Assembly (NCBI GenBank): GCA_900545755.1
Contig: URAG01000007.1
Span: 1 to 49,871, forward strand
Reading direction: 5' to 3'
Length of the DNA: 49,871 bases
Source: an uncultured Cloacibacillus sp.
GTDB taxonomy: Bacteria > Synergistota > Synergistia > Synergistales > Synergistaceae
Translations under genes and position numbers: made by a program
Notes under the pieces: generated by a model
What the model saw: the letters and a program-made list of their open reading frames with translations, nothing else
What the model was told of the DNA's origin: nothing
Databases searched by the model: none
Part shown: piece by piece, positions 40,301 through 48,898 of the stretch
Position numbering within the stretch: position 1 is the stretch's first letter
Layout of the letters: each line of letters begins with the position of its first letter

Positions 40301-40382
40301 TCGGACGGCGCAGCTTGTCGAAGGAGACCTCGCCCCAGAGGTATATGGAATTCTGTTCGTACGCCAAATGTAGAATCAGCAT
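37311..40382 (-). CDS. SNF2-family DEAD/DEAH-box helicase/ATPase
   Basis: This 1023-residue translocase has a large N-terminal region (1-540) typical of bacterial SNF2 proteins with SWIM partners. The RecA-like halves follow: [10 protein letters not shown] and DDMGLGKT (574-581), DEAQ in [11 protein letters not shown] (674-677), [16 protein letters not shown], and at the C-terminus [42 protein letters not shown]. Such enzymes remodel protein-DNA complexes, and the exact role in bacteria is unclear. GAGGT precedes the ATG. It is the first gene of the pair with the SWIM protein. Confidence 0.94.
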   Translation of the reverse strand: [1023 protein letters not shown]

Positions 40383-40445
40383 CTGAAACCTCGCTGCATA
40401 AAAAAGGCGGACGGCTCTTCCGCGCCGCGCGCCTTCGTTATTTAC

Positions 40446-42086
40446 CTATTCAAAACAGCTCCCGCCGATGAACTCCCTGATGATAGAGAGGTTCGGCACG
40501 TCGTCCGACGGGACCACCGGGACGAAATGCAGCATAGCGAGAAGCCTTTGCGCCTCGCCGTAAACGGGAGAATCCTCCGGCACGGTCTTGAGCAGCGGCA
40601 CGACGTAGCCGTTGAGCACGGGAATCTCGTAGGCGAGCGCTGTGTTGAAAATAGCGTCCGCGTTGTCCTGATAGGGGAATATATGGCGGAACGAGCCGCG
40701 CACGACCGAGGGCCATTGCTTCAGCGTCGCTTCTGCGGAGTGCCCGCGCGTCCGCGCGTCGCGCACGATGCGGCGTATCAGCCGCGTGTCCGTCGTGCCG
40801 AGCCTGTTGTGGAAATCTATATTAGTGCCGGTCAGAGGGCATATGAAAATGTTGTATTTTTTGTCCGCGGGGACGCTCTGCGTAAGCCTGCTGTTGAGGC
40901 CGTGGATGCCCTCGATTACCAGCAGCTCGTTCGGCGCAAGGCGCATTTTCCAGCCTTTCGTGCGCTTGCCGGTGATGAAGTCGAATTTCGGCACGTCCAC
41001 CTCTTCGCCTGCGAGCAGCGCGGAGATCTGCTCGTTCACGAGATCGAGGTCGAGCGCCTCGAGCGCTTCAAAGTCCGGCTTGCCGTCGCAGTCTAGCGGC
41101 GTGTGCTCGCGGTCGACGAAATAGTTGTCGAGCTCGAGCGTCCGCGAGCGTATGCCCGATGCGAGTAGCTGGACTCGCAGGCGGCGCGACGAGGTCGTCT
41201 TGCCGGAGCTCGACGGCCCGGCGAGGCAGAGCAGCCGCACCTCCGGACGAGCCTCTATCTCCCCGGCGATGTGGCTCAGCATCTTAGTGTGCAGCGCCTC
41301 GCAGAGCATGATGAGGTCGCGCGAGCCGCCGTCCGTTACGATTTTATGTATCCCGGCGCAGGTGCTGACGTCGAGGTTTTTCAGCCATGCGGTGTGTTCT
41401 TGTATGAGCTTGAAGAGCTTCGGCGACTCTGAGAACGGCATCGTCTGGGTCGGGTCTGAGAGCGTCGGCCCCGTGATGAAAAGGCCGCCGCGGTACGGAT
41501 GCAGCTCGAAGGTTGGAGTAAGCGAAGCGCGGTCTGCTAGCGCGCCGCCGAAAAAGTCGTAGACGCCGCCGCATCTGTAGAGAATCACCGGGTCTTTCCC
41601 GGCGTAGCGCAGAAGCTCCGCCTTGTCGTCGTAGCCCTGTGACGACATTATGGCGCGCGCCACGTCTATCGGGAAGGTTTCGCGCCGTATCTGCTCGTCC
41701 TCAGCCACCATGCGGCGCATTTCGGCTTGCAGCGCGGCGCAGTCCGCCTCGGTCAGTTCGCGCTCCGGCGACTCGTAGAAGTAGGAATAGAACATTGACT
41801 GCGTGAGGTGCAGCCGCACGCCGAACACGCGCGTCGCCGCGGCGGTGAGAAGGAAGGCCAGCGTGCGCGTGTAGACCTCTATGCCCTCTATACTGCCGGT
41901 CGTTATGAATTCTAGGTAGGAGTCCATCACGAGCTCCCAGGAGAGCGGGCGCTGCTCGCGGTTCACGCGGCAGGCTACGACCGAATCCTTTTTTGCGAAA
42001 TTCGACAGCGCGAGCGCTTCACGGGCCGTAATGGGTTGATCGCTGCTTAGCGCACATGCGTCTTTTATTTTTATTTCAAAGCTCAC
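40446..42086 (-). CDS. Nucleoside kinase with N-terminal TGS/threonyl-tRNA-synthetase-like region
   Basis: This 546-residue protein has a C-terminal uridine-kinase/phosphoribulokinase-type domain. The Walker A motif is LAGPSSSGKTTSSRRL (about 288-303). LELDNYFVDREHTPLDCDGKPDFEALEALDLDLVNEQI is the nucleoside-binding part, and IEGIHGLN and RLIRRIVRDARTRGHSAEATLKQWPSV follow. The first ~280 residues resemble TGS and second-additional domains of threonyl-tRNA synthetases. This architecture is a recognised but poorly studied class in Firmicutes, Thermotogae and Synergistota. The start is GTG at 42086, preceded by GGGGGAA. The enzyme probably phosphorylates a nucleoside; regulation by the N-terminal region is inference. 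Confidence 0.88.
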   Translation of the reverse strand: MSFEIKIKDACALSSDQPITAREALALSNFAKKDSVVACRVNREQRPLSWELVMDSYLEFITTGSIEGIEVYTRTLAFLLTAAATRVFGVRLHLTQSMFYSYFYESPERELTEADCAALQAEMRRMVAEDEQIRRETFPIDVARAIMSSQGYDDKAELLRYAGKDPVILYRCGGVYDFFGGALADRASLTPTFELHPYRGGLFITGPTLSDPTQTMPFSESPKLFKLIQEHTAWLKNLDVSTCAGIHKIVTDGGSRDLIMLCEALHTKMLSHIAGEIEARPEVRLLCLAGPSSSGKTTSSRRLRVQLLASGIRSRTLELDNYFVDREHTPLDCDGKPDFEALEALDLDLVNEQISALLAGEEVDVPKFDFITGKRTKGWKMRLAPNELLVIEGIHGLNSRLTQSVPADKKYNIFICPLTGTNIDFHNRLGTTDTRLIRRIVRDARTRGHSAEATLKQWPSVVRGSFRHIFPYQDNADAIFNTALAYEIPVLNGYVVPLLKTVPEDSPVYGEAQRLLAMLHFVPVVPSDDVPNLSIIREFIGGSCFE

Positions 42087-42167
42087 GGCATTTCCCCCAA
42101 ATTGCCGGCAAAGCGCCGGACATCAGACTACATTTAAACATTTTAGCACAATGCCGCGCAATTTGCA

Positions 42168-42197
42168 CAAAAAAGGCGGCTCCATGCGGGCCGCCCT
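42168..42197 (-). terminator. Terminator after the cyclophilin gene
   Basis: On the minus strand, GGCGGC and GCCGCC arms (42190-42195, 42175-42180) are followed by TTTTTT. It lies about 25 bases past the cyclophilin stop and before the kinase gene's upstream region. Confidence 0.85.
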
Positions 42198-42221
42198 TGA
42201 GCTTTTTATATTTCGGTTAAG

Positions 42222-42770
42222 CTATCCCTCTATCGTCAGCTTTTCAATGACGACCTTCTTGAGCGGGCGGTCCATCGAGTCTGTAGGAAGCTTGCCTATC
42301 TTCTCGACTACCTCCATGCCTTCCTTCACCTGGCCGAAAATTGCGTGCTTGCCGTCGAGCCACGGCGTCGGAACGAGCGTGATGAAGAACTGCGATCCGC
42401 CGGTATCCGGCCCCGCGTTCGCCATTGAGAGCACGCCGGGCTTGTCGTGGCGCAGCCCCTTGCCGAACTCGTCCTTGATGACGTAGCCCGGGCCGCCTGT
42501 GCCGTTGCCCTTAGGGCAGCCGCCCTGGATCATGAACTCGTCGATGACGCGGTGGAAGGTCAGGCCGTTGTAGAAGCCCTTCTCCGCGAGATCCGTGAAG
42601 TTCTTTACAGTGTTCGGCGCGAGGTCGTTGTAGAGCTCGATCTTGAACGTGCCGTAGTTTGTTTCGAAAACCGCGGTCTGTCTCGCGGGCTCCGCCGCCT
42701 CCGCCTGCTTTGCCGCGAAGGGGGCCAGCGCCGCCGCCGCTACCATTGCGCTGAGAGCAAGGATTTTCAT
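42222..42770 (-). CDS. Exported cyclophilin-type peptidyl-prolyl cis-trans isomerase
   Basis: This 182-residue periplasmic isomerase has a signal peptide ([25 protein letters not shown]). The cyclophilin core follows: [47 protein letters not shown], then [37 protein letters not shown]. The catalytic Arg (FHRVI) and FITL motifs are present. Two starts have ribosome sites; the ATG at 42770 has GGAGG nine bases before it and gives a normal signal peptide, so it is preferred over 42794. The upstream neighbour is a DUF2156 gene. Confidence 0.93.
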   Translation of the reverse strand: MKILALSAMVAAAALAPFAAKQAEAAEPARQTAVFETNYGTFKIELYNDLAPNTVKNFTDLAEKGFYNGLTFHRVIDEFMIQGGCPKGNGTGGPGYVIKDEFGKGLRHDKPGVLSMANAGPDTGGSQFFITLVPTPWLDGKHAIFGQVKEGMEVVEKIGKLPTDSMDRPLKKVVIEKLTIEG

Positions 42771-42816
42771 TATCTTAGTCCTCCGTTTCGTCATTTTTAT
42801 CAGCTCCTGCATTTTA

Positions 42817-43722
42817 TCATATAAATTTAATGTTTACCTTGCATTCCTTGAGGAAGCCGGTGGGCAGGTAGGACATCTTCGCGGCGCGCAGCCCCTCGTC
42901 GTTCATGTCCTCCTCGCGGTTTACTATTTCGAGCTCTGGGTGCTCGGCTACCATATGCGATAAGAACTCCTTGTTGATGACCTGGTAGGCCGCGCCGTAT
43001 TCGAGGCTCGCCTTTTCGTAGTGGACGACGAGCATATTCCCAGCGAGCTCGCCGACGGTGTAGGCTTCGATTTTTTTGCCGACGCGTATGGCCCCGCCGC
43101 AGAGGTTTGGTATGTCGTGCCAGTGATGCAGGATGCGGTGGATCGCGTGGTCTTCCTCGACGAGCCCTTCGCTGCATCCGCAGTTGTTTATCTGGCACCA
43201 CGACTGCTGGAACTCAATGATTTCGTCGAGCAGTGAGTCGTCCAGGGGCTCGTAGGTATAGTCGTAATTTTTACGGAACTGGTTCACGCGGTTGCGCTTC
43301 TTCATATATTTGTTGCCCGAGAGCGTTGCGAGCGCGTGGATGTCGTAGAGGTACTCCCACGTGCCGCGGTCGTCGGTCACCTCGACCTTCGCGTGCCCTT
43401 CGAGCTCCCGCGTCCATATCTGCGCGAGCGTTTCGGGCACTAGGTCTATCTCTATCTCTTCGCCGTAGTGCGCGCGCAGAATCTGCGGCCAGTCGTCGCG
43501 TTCCCATCGGCCGACCGGCGCGAGGTCGTTGAGCCCCTCCTTGCGCTGGTGCAGCCAGTAAAGATCGTTCTCCTCGTCGTATGCGATCTTTGTGCCGTAA
43601 TCTGGGCCGAGGCTCCAGATTATCGGGAAGCAGTAGTCGGACGTGCGCTGTGCGCACATGTTCCAGTGTTCCAGATAATGCCGCGCTTCATCTAATGTTA
43701 TATCGTGAAATTCAAGATTCAC
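42817..43722 (-). CDS. DUF2156 / phosphatidylglycerol lysyltransferase C-terminal-like protein
   Basis: This 301-residue soluble protein has a double GNAT-like fold, as in the C-terminal domain of MprF-type aminoacyl transferases and the DUF2156 family. Recognisable features are [28 protein letters not shown] and [23 protein letters not shown]. They are followed by [30 protein letters not shown], the usual Asn-Arg-Glu-Asp-Met segment. There is no membrane part, so it is not a lipid flippase fusion. The real substrate is unknown. The start is GTG at 43722, with GGAGGTAATTT upstream. The cyclophilin gene follows after about 45 bases. Confidence 0.85.
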   Translation of the reverse strand: MNLEFHDITLDEARHYLEHWNMCAQRTSDYCFPIIWSLGPDYGTKIAYDEENDLYWLHQRKEGLNDLAPVGRWERDDWPQILRAHYGEEIEIDLVPETLAQIWTRELEGHAKVEVTDDRGTWEYLYDIHALATLSGNKYMKKRNRVNQFRKNYDYTYEPLDDSLLDEIIEFQQSWCQINNCGCSEGLVEEDHAIHRILHHWHDIPNLCGGAIRVGKKIEAYTVGELAGNMLVVHYEKASLEYGAAYQVINKEFLSHMVAEHPELEIVNREEDMNDEGLRAAKMSYLPTGFLKECKVNIKFI

Positions 43723-43880
43723 ACAAATTACCTCCGGCTATGTCGTTAGCAGTAAGATTTTACCCCATTTGCGGGAAGCGTCATAGCCAAAAAATATAGA
43801 ATTTCTGCTAAAATCTGCAGAGGAAAGGAAGAGGGCCGCGACTCCCTGAATATTCAAGCGGCGGCCCGAAATTGCCGACG

Positions 43881-45143
43881 ATGCCGTTTGACGAAGATGA
43901 AAATATAAAATGTCCGGAGACAGTGCCGGAGGAACAAAAGGGGCTGACCGAGGCGGAACGGAGCTGGAGCGCCCAGAAGCCGCAGCGCCCGCGCGTGCCG
44001 CGCAAGGTTTTCGTCGCGGCGGCGCTCGTCCTGCTTGCTGCCTTCGCCGGCGGCGGCTGGTGGTATTACCGCACGAATGTGCTGCCAGAAAAATACTACA
44101 TGCGGGCGGAACAGCTTTTCAAGGCCGGGGACTATGCCGGCGCGGAAGAGCTTTTCGATAAAATCAAGAAACTGCGCCCCGAGCGGCGCGACCTGTTTTA
44201 CTACAAAGCCTACTGCCGCGAGCGGCAGGGCGACAAAGCGAACGCTGTCAAATATTACGAAGAACATCTTAAGAGCGCTCCCGAGGACGTCAAGGCTATG
44301 GTGCGCCTCGGCTGGCTCTACCTCGACCGCAAAGAATACGACGCGGCTCTGAAATGGTTCCGCGAGGCCGCTAAGCAGGAGAAGAAGGACGCCGCGCTAT
44401 GGCGGCTGACTGCCGAAGCCGCGGAGAAATCCGGCGACAAAGTGGAGGCGTCAGCCGCTTGGCTTGAAGCTGCGAAGAACGGAGAAAACGCCGTGGAAAT
44501 AATGGCCTGCGGCAAATCGCTGCTGCGCCTCGGCGACTATCGCGCCGCAATGACGGCCTACGATCTCGCCGCAAAGGCCGCGCCTGGCGACAAAGCGCCG
44601 CTGCACGGCCTAGCCGCCGCGAAGGCTATGCTCGGCCTGCCTACGAACCCGCGGCTCGTAATCTCGCCAGGCGAGGCGCTCGGCGCGGTGAAGCTCGGAG
44701 CGACGAAGGCCGAGGCCAAGGCCGCAATGGACGGACGTTCGCCAGACGCGAAGGAATTCGGCACAGTCGGAGGCAAATCTATGCTCGCCGACCGCCCTGT
44801 CGAAATTTGGAGTTACGACGGTTCGCGCGCCATGCGCATTATATTCATCGACGGCGAGGTGCATGAGATAGAGACGGCCTCGCCGCTCTATAAAACCGAA
44901 GAAGGGCTAGGCCTCTCCAACTTCCTGCTAGCGAAAAACGATGACAAACTCAAATGGAAGCGCGAAACGCGCGAGGGCGTCCTCGTATGCCCGGCGAAGG
45001 GCGGCGGTTTAACATTCTACGCTTACGGCCTTGCCGGCGACGGCGCGCAGGCGCAGGAGACGAAGCTGCGCGTCCACCGCGGCGACGTAAGCATCGACGG
45101 CGTAAACGGCTTCTCGCTTATGACATTCGGCGCCGCCGGCTAA
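43881..45143 (+). CDS. TPR-repeat membrane protein
   Basis: This protein of about 420 residues has a charged N-terminal cytoplasmic stretch and one membrane helix (VFVAAALVLLAAFAGGGWWYY, about residues 43-62). Several tetratricopeptide repeats follow: YYMRAEQLFKAGDYAGAEELFDKIKKLRP, KANAVKYYEEHLKSAPEDVKAMVRLGWLYLDRKEYDAALKWFREAA and further copies to about residue 250. The C-terminal ~150 residues (LGAVKLGATKAEAKAAMDGRSP onward) are not recognised. The ATG at 43881 is used; a TTG at 43872 in the same frame is possible. Neither has a good ribosome site. It probably assembles a protein complex at the membrane. recQ follows 10 bases later. Confidence 0.8.
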   Translation: MPFDEDENIKCPETVPEEQKGLTEAERSWSAQKPQRPRVPRKVFVAAALVLLAAFAGGGWWYYRTNVLPEKYYMRAEQLFKAGDYAGAEELFDKIKKLRPERRDLFYYKAYCRERQGDKANAVKYYEEHLKSAPEDVKAMVRLGWLYLDRKEYDAALKWFREAAKQEKKDAALWRLTAEAAEKSGDKVEASAAWLEAAKNGENAVEIMACGKSLLRLGDYRAAMTAYDLAAKAAPGDKAPLHGLAAAKAMLGLPTNPRLVISPGEALGAVKLGATKAEAKAAMDGRSPDAKEFGTVGGKSMLADRPVEIWSYDGSRAMRIIFIDGEVHEIETASPLYKTEEGLGLSNFLLAKNDDKLKWKRETREGVLVCPAKGGGLTFYAYGLAGDGAQAQETKLRVHRGDVSIDGVNGFSLMTFGAAG

Positions 45144-45153
45144 ATTCGGCGGA

Positions 45154-46968
45154 ATGGAGTCGCCGCGCGAAATCCTAAAAAAAGTATTCGGCTACGACAG
45201 CTTCCGCAAAGGCCAGCTCGAGCTCATCGAGGCGATAGCCTCTGGCCGCGACGCGATAGGCGTCATGCCGACCGGAGCGGGCAAGTCGCTCTGCTACCAG
45301 ATACCGGCTATAATGGCTGGCGGTCTCTCCGTAGTCGTCTCGCCGCTCATATCGTTGATGAAAGACCAGGTAGACGCGCTGCGCGAGAACGGCGTCGGCG
45401 CGGCGACGATAAACAGCGCGATGGACTGGGAGGAGGCCGCGGATGTCTTCCGCGCGGCCCGCGCCGGAAAAATCCGGCTGCTTTACGTCGCGCCTGAGCG
45501 GCTTGAAGGCGGCTTCGGCGGCTTCCTGCGCGAAGCCGCGCCCAAACTTGTGATAGTCGACGAAGCGCACTGCGTCTCCCACTGGGGCCACGACTTCCGC
45601 CCCTCTTATTTGAACATCGCGCCAGTGATCGAAAGCCTGCCCGTCCGTCCGCCTGTCGCGGCATTTACCGCGACGGCGACGCCCGAAGTGCGCGAAGACA
45701 TAATAGAACAGCTCGGGCTGAAAAATCCCTTCTCGCTCACCACCGGCTTCGACCGAGAAAATTTATTCTTCCACGTCGAGCGCCCGGACGACAAAAATGC
45801 GGCGATGATGCGCTACGTAGGCCAGTTCCCGCACGCCTCGGGGATAATCTACTGCTCCACACGCAAGACCGTCGAAGAGGTCTGCGAGCGGCTGCGCAAA
45901 AAAGGCATCAAAGCCGTGCGCTACCACGCGGGGCTCTCCGACGCGGAGCGCGCGCGCAGCCAGGAGGACTTCATACACGACCGCGCGCCCGTCATGGTCG
46001 CGACAAACGCCTTCGGAATGGGCATAGACAAGTCCAACGTCCGCTACGTCCTGCACTACAACATGCCGCAGAACCTCGACGCCTACTATCAGGAGGCGGG
46101 GCGCGCGGGCCGCGACGGCCTGCCCTCCGACTGCCTGCTCTTCTACGGCGCGCGCGACGTGGTCACGGCGAAATTCTTCATCTCGCAGAGCCCTGAGGAG
46201 ACGCGAGAGTCCGCGAACAAAAAACTGCGCGCGATGATAGACTACTGCCACACCTCCGGCTGCCTGCGCGCCTTCATTCTCAACTACTTCGGCGAGCACG
46301 GCGCGCCCGAGAAATGCTCCGCCTGCGGCAACTGCACCGAAAACACCGAGCGCGCCGAAATCACGACCGAGGCGCTGAAAATACTCTCCTGCGTCTACCG
46401 TATGTCCGAGGCGAGCGGCGGGCGGCATTACGGAATATCCATGCTCGTAGACGTGCTTCGCGGCTCGAAGCGCGCGGAAGTGCTCGCGTCCGGCTTTGAC
46501 AAAATATCTACATACGGCCTGCTCAAAGAACGCAGCTCACGCGAAGTGCGCGAAATGACGGACTTCCTCATCGCCGAAGGCTACCTGCAAGTAGGCGGGG
46601 AATTTCCTACGCTCTCCTTCACGCCGCGCACGATGCCCTTCTTCAAAAACCCGACGCCGCTCGTCATGCGCGTCGGCGAAAGCGACAAAAAGAAAGCCGA
46701 GCGCATAAAAAAGCGCACGCGCGAGATATCCGCCTCGGCCTCCGAAGGTCTCTTCGAAGAGCTGCGCCTGCTGCGCCGTTCAATAGCCGCCGAAAACGGC
46801 GTGCCGCCCTACGTCGTGTTCTCCGACAAGACCCTCGCCGCGATATGCGAAGCGATGCCGGAAGACGAAGACGACTTCCTCGAAATTCCCGGCGTCGGCG
46901 CCGCGAAGCTCGAACGCTACGGCGAAGCCTTCCTCTCCGTAGTGCGCGAATGGAAGCGCAGAACGTAG
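45154..46968 (+). CDS. recQ: ATP-dependent DNA helicase RecQ
   Basis: This 604-residue 3'-5' helicase acts in recombination and fork repair. FGYDSFRKGQLELIEAIASGRDAIGVMPTGAGKSLCYQ carries the Q motif and Walker A (38-49). The Walker B motif is DEAH (136-139) in VIVDEAHCVSHWGHDFRPSY. The second RecA lobe has GMGIDKSNVRYVLHYNMP and YYQEAGRAGRDG. The zinc-binding cysteines are in CHTSGCLRAFILNYFGEHG and CSACGNC. The winged helix follows, and an HRDC domain ends the protein (LRRSIAAENGVPPYVVFSDKTLAAICEAMP). All parts of a full RecQ are present. It is likely co-transcribed with the TPR gene. Confidence 0.96.
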   Translation: MESPREILKKVFGYDSFRKGQLELIEAIASGRDAIGVMPTGAGKSLCYQIPAIMAGGLSVVVSPLISLMKDQVDALRENGVGAATINSAMDWEEAADVFRAARAGKIRLLYVAPERLEGGFGGFLREAAPKLVIVDEAHCVSHWGHDFRPSYLNIAPVIESLPVRPPVAAFTATATPEVREDIIEQLGLKNPFSLTTGFDRENLFFHVERPDDKNAAMMRYVGQFPHASGIIYCSTRKTVEEVCERLRKKGIKAVRYHAGLSDAERARSQEDFIHDRAPVMVATNAFGMGIDKSNVRYVLHYNMPQNLDAYYQEAGRAGRDGLPSDCLLFYGARDVVTAKFFISQSPEETRESANKKLRAMIDYCHTSGCLRAFILNYFGEHGAPEKCSACGNCTENTERAEITTEALKILSCVYRMSEASGGRHYGISMLVDVLRGSKRAEVLASGFDKISTYGLLKERSSREVREMTDFLIAEGYLQVGGEFPTLSFTPRTMPFFKNPTPLVMRVGESDKKKAERIKKRTREISASASEGLFEELRLLRRSIAAENGVPPYVVFSDKTLAAICEAMPEDEDDFLEIPGVGAAKLERYGEAFLSVVREWKRRT

Positions 46969-47168
46969 CCCGTCCGGCAAAATAGCGAAAACCTCCAAAA
47001 AACCGCGTCACGTCCTTCCGCGAGCGCCGCGGCACTGCGAAACGGCGCGCGCCGCAGCCGAAGGCCCGCGGCGGCAAATATTTGTCTTTTCCCTCGTTCA
47101 ATATAAAATAGATGCAAGACAGCCGCGTTTCCGTAAATTGCGAAACGCCGCAAAAGGAGACGAACGAA

Positions 47169-47681
47169 ATGACAGCCATAGAAGCGATAATGAAACGCAG
47201 AAGCGTCCGGCAATTCACCGGCGAACCAGTAACGAAAGAGACCGCGATGAAACTCATAGACGCGGCCGCCGCCGCGCCAAGCGCGATGAACCTCCGCCCC
47301 GTCCGCTTCATCCTGATGGATAAAGATGACATGGCGAAACTCGCCGCGACGGTAGACCAGAAGCAGCCGTTCGAGCAGGGACAATGGGCGATAGCCGTCT
47401 GCGCCGACACGCGCGGATACACCGGCGGCACGGGCTGGCTCGAAGACAGCTCCGCCGCGCTCGAAAACATACTCATAGCCGCGACAGCCCTCGGCCTCGG
47501 CTCGCTCTGGTACGGCGTCTACCGCCGCGCCGCCAAAGAGCCCCAGGTCCGCGCCGCGCTCAACCTCCACGAAGGCGTTGAATGCGTAGGCATCGCCGTA
47601 ATCGGCCGCGCCGCGGAAGAAAAAGAGCCTCACGGACAGGCCGACGCGAAGTTCGTATTTGAATCGGCGTGGAAGGAATAA
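47169..47681 (+). CDS. Nitroreductase-family FMN protein
   Basis: This 170-residue flavoprotein of the nitroreductase fold contains AIMKRRSVRQFTGEPV, the FMN-contacting start. APSAMNLRPVRFIL follows, and then AALENILIAATALGLGSLWYGVY, all typical of short nitroreductases. It acts as a dimer with FMN, using NAD(P)H. The natural substrate is unclear. The ATG at 47169 follows AAAAGGAGACGAACGAA. A terminator hairpin lies about 25 bases after the stop. Confidence 0.92.
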   Translation: MTAIEAIMKRRSVRQFTGEPVTKETAMKLIDAAAAAPSAMNLRPVRFILMDKDDMAKLAATVDQKQPFEQGQWAIAVCADTRGYTGGTGWLEDSSAALENILIAATALGLGSLWYGVYRRAAKEPQVRAALNLHEGVECVGIAVIGRAAEEKEPHGQADAKFVFESAWKE

Positions 47682-47706
47682 CCCCCCGCGCGGAACAAAA
47701 TTAACA

Positions 47707-47739
47707 CGGAGCCCGGACGCGCAGGGCTCCGCGTTTTTT
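47707..47739 (+). terminator. Terminator after the nitroreductase gene
   Basis: CGGAGCCC and GGGCTCCG (47707-47714, 47724-47731) with a 9-base loop, followed by CGTTTTTT. Confidence 0.88.
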
Positions 47740-47816
47740 GTCTGCCGCGCGCTTTGCTATAATTGTCTTGTCGCAAACGGAAAACATAATTTTGCCGTAA
47801 CGGGGGTAATACTACG

Positions 47817-48734
47817 ATGCCTGTCCCAAAATATTACGAAATGCAGAGGCCTTTTCTCGAAGCGCTGAAAGACGGTAAGCAACACTCTCTGAGGGATATT
47901 GAAAAATTCATCATCGCACATTTTAATTTAACAAAAAAAGATATTGCTGAAATGCTTCCAAGCGGCAAGCAAAGCGTTGTGCGCAACCGCGTTGGGTGGG
48001 CTAGTACGTACCTGAAAAAAGCCGGGCTGATAGAAAGTCCGGCTCGTGCTGTTTTTAAAATTACAGAGGTAGGACAGGATACTTTACGTAATGGCCCCGA
48101 AGTTATTGATGAGACGTATCTATTTCAATTTAAAAGTTTTCGTCAATTTAAAAATGTATCACAGGCGCCTCAAAATACTGCCGAGCACGTCGTTGCTAAT
48201 GCGCAGGAAAGCGAGACGCCGGATGAAATTATTGCAACGGCTTTTGAAGAATTGAATACGCAGCTTATAGATGATGTGCTTAACGAAGTATCTAAACTTT
48301 CGCCTACTGCATTTGAGCAAATAGCAGTAGACCTGTTGCATAAGATGGGATACGGCGCGTTTGAAAACTCCGGACGCGTTACAGCCGCGTCTCACGACGA
48401 CGGCATAGACGGCATAATCATGGAAGACCGCCTCGGCTTCAGCCTGATTTACATTCAGGCGAAGAAATGGGACGCGGAGAGCACGGTCAGCCAGCCAGAA
48501 TTACAGAAATTCGTCGGCGCGATTGCCGGACGCGGAGGTAAAGGGTTGTTCGTCACTACGGCGAAATTCTCTCAGAAAGCAATAGAGTATGCGAATCATC
48601 AGCACATTATTTTAATCGACGGCGCGAAGCTGGCGCGGCTTATGATAGAGCATAATTTCGGCGTGCGAGTGAAGCGGGTCTTTGAAATCAAAGACATCGA
48701 CACCGACACGTTCAACGATTACAGCGACGAATGA
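47817..48734 (+). CDS. Mrr-family restriction endonuclease
   Basis: This 305-residue protein resembles Mrr, a nuclease that cuts modified DNA. An N-terminal winged-helix domain (residues 1-90: PFLEALKDGKQHSLRDIEKFI, RVGWASTYLKKAGLIESP) is joined by a variable linker to the catalytic domain. That domain opens LSPTAFEQIAVDLLHKMGYG. The PD-(D/E)XK-type residues are D198 in DDGIDGII and the QAK triplet (Gln214, Lys216) in IYIQAKKW. The start at 47817 lacks a clear ribosome site. The N-terminal half is AT-rich, while the catalytic half returns to the genome's GC-rich style. An insertion sequence lies downstream, on the opposite strand. Confidence 0.9.
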   Translation: MPVPKYYEMQRPFLEALKDGKQHSLRDIEKFIIAHFNLTKKDIAEMLPSGKQSVVRNRVGWASTYLKKAGLIESPARAVFKITEVGQDTLRNGPEVIDETYLFQFKSFRQFKNVSQAPQNTAEHVVANAQESETPDEIIATAFEELNTQLIDDVLNEVSKLSPTAFEQIAVDLLHKMGYGAFENSGRVTAASHDDGIDGIIMEDRLGFSLIYIQAKKWDAESTVSQPELQKFVGAIAGRGGKGLFVTTAKFSQKAIEYANHQHIILIDGAKLARLMIEHNFGVRVKRVFEIKDIDTDTFNDYSDE

Positions 48735-48744
48735 CAGTAACCGA

Positions 48745-48770
48745 ACGAAGGGCCTGCGCCCTCCGTTTTT
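48745..48770 (+). terminator. Terminator after the Mrr gene
   Basis: AGGGC and GCCCT arms with outer ACG/CGT pairs around a CTGC loop, followed by TTTTT. It is short but well placed, about 10 bases past the stop. Confidence 0.7.
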
Positions 48771-48898
48771 ACAGGATGATTCTATCTGACAGCGCTTGAA
48801 TTATATCTCGTGCCTGAATACGGTTATTGACGATTGTGTGTACTTTTTCAGAAATAGCTTTTTTCAGCTCTTCTGAGTTAGAGAGTGTCGATAATGGC

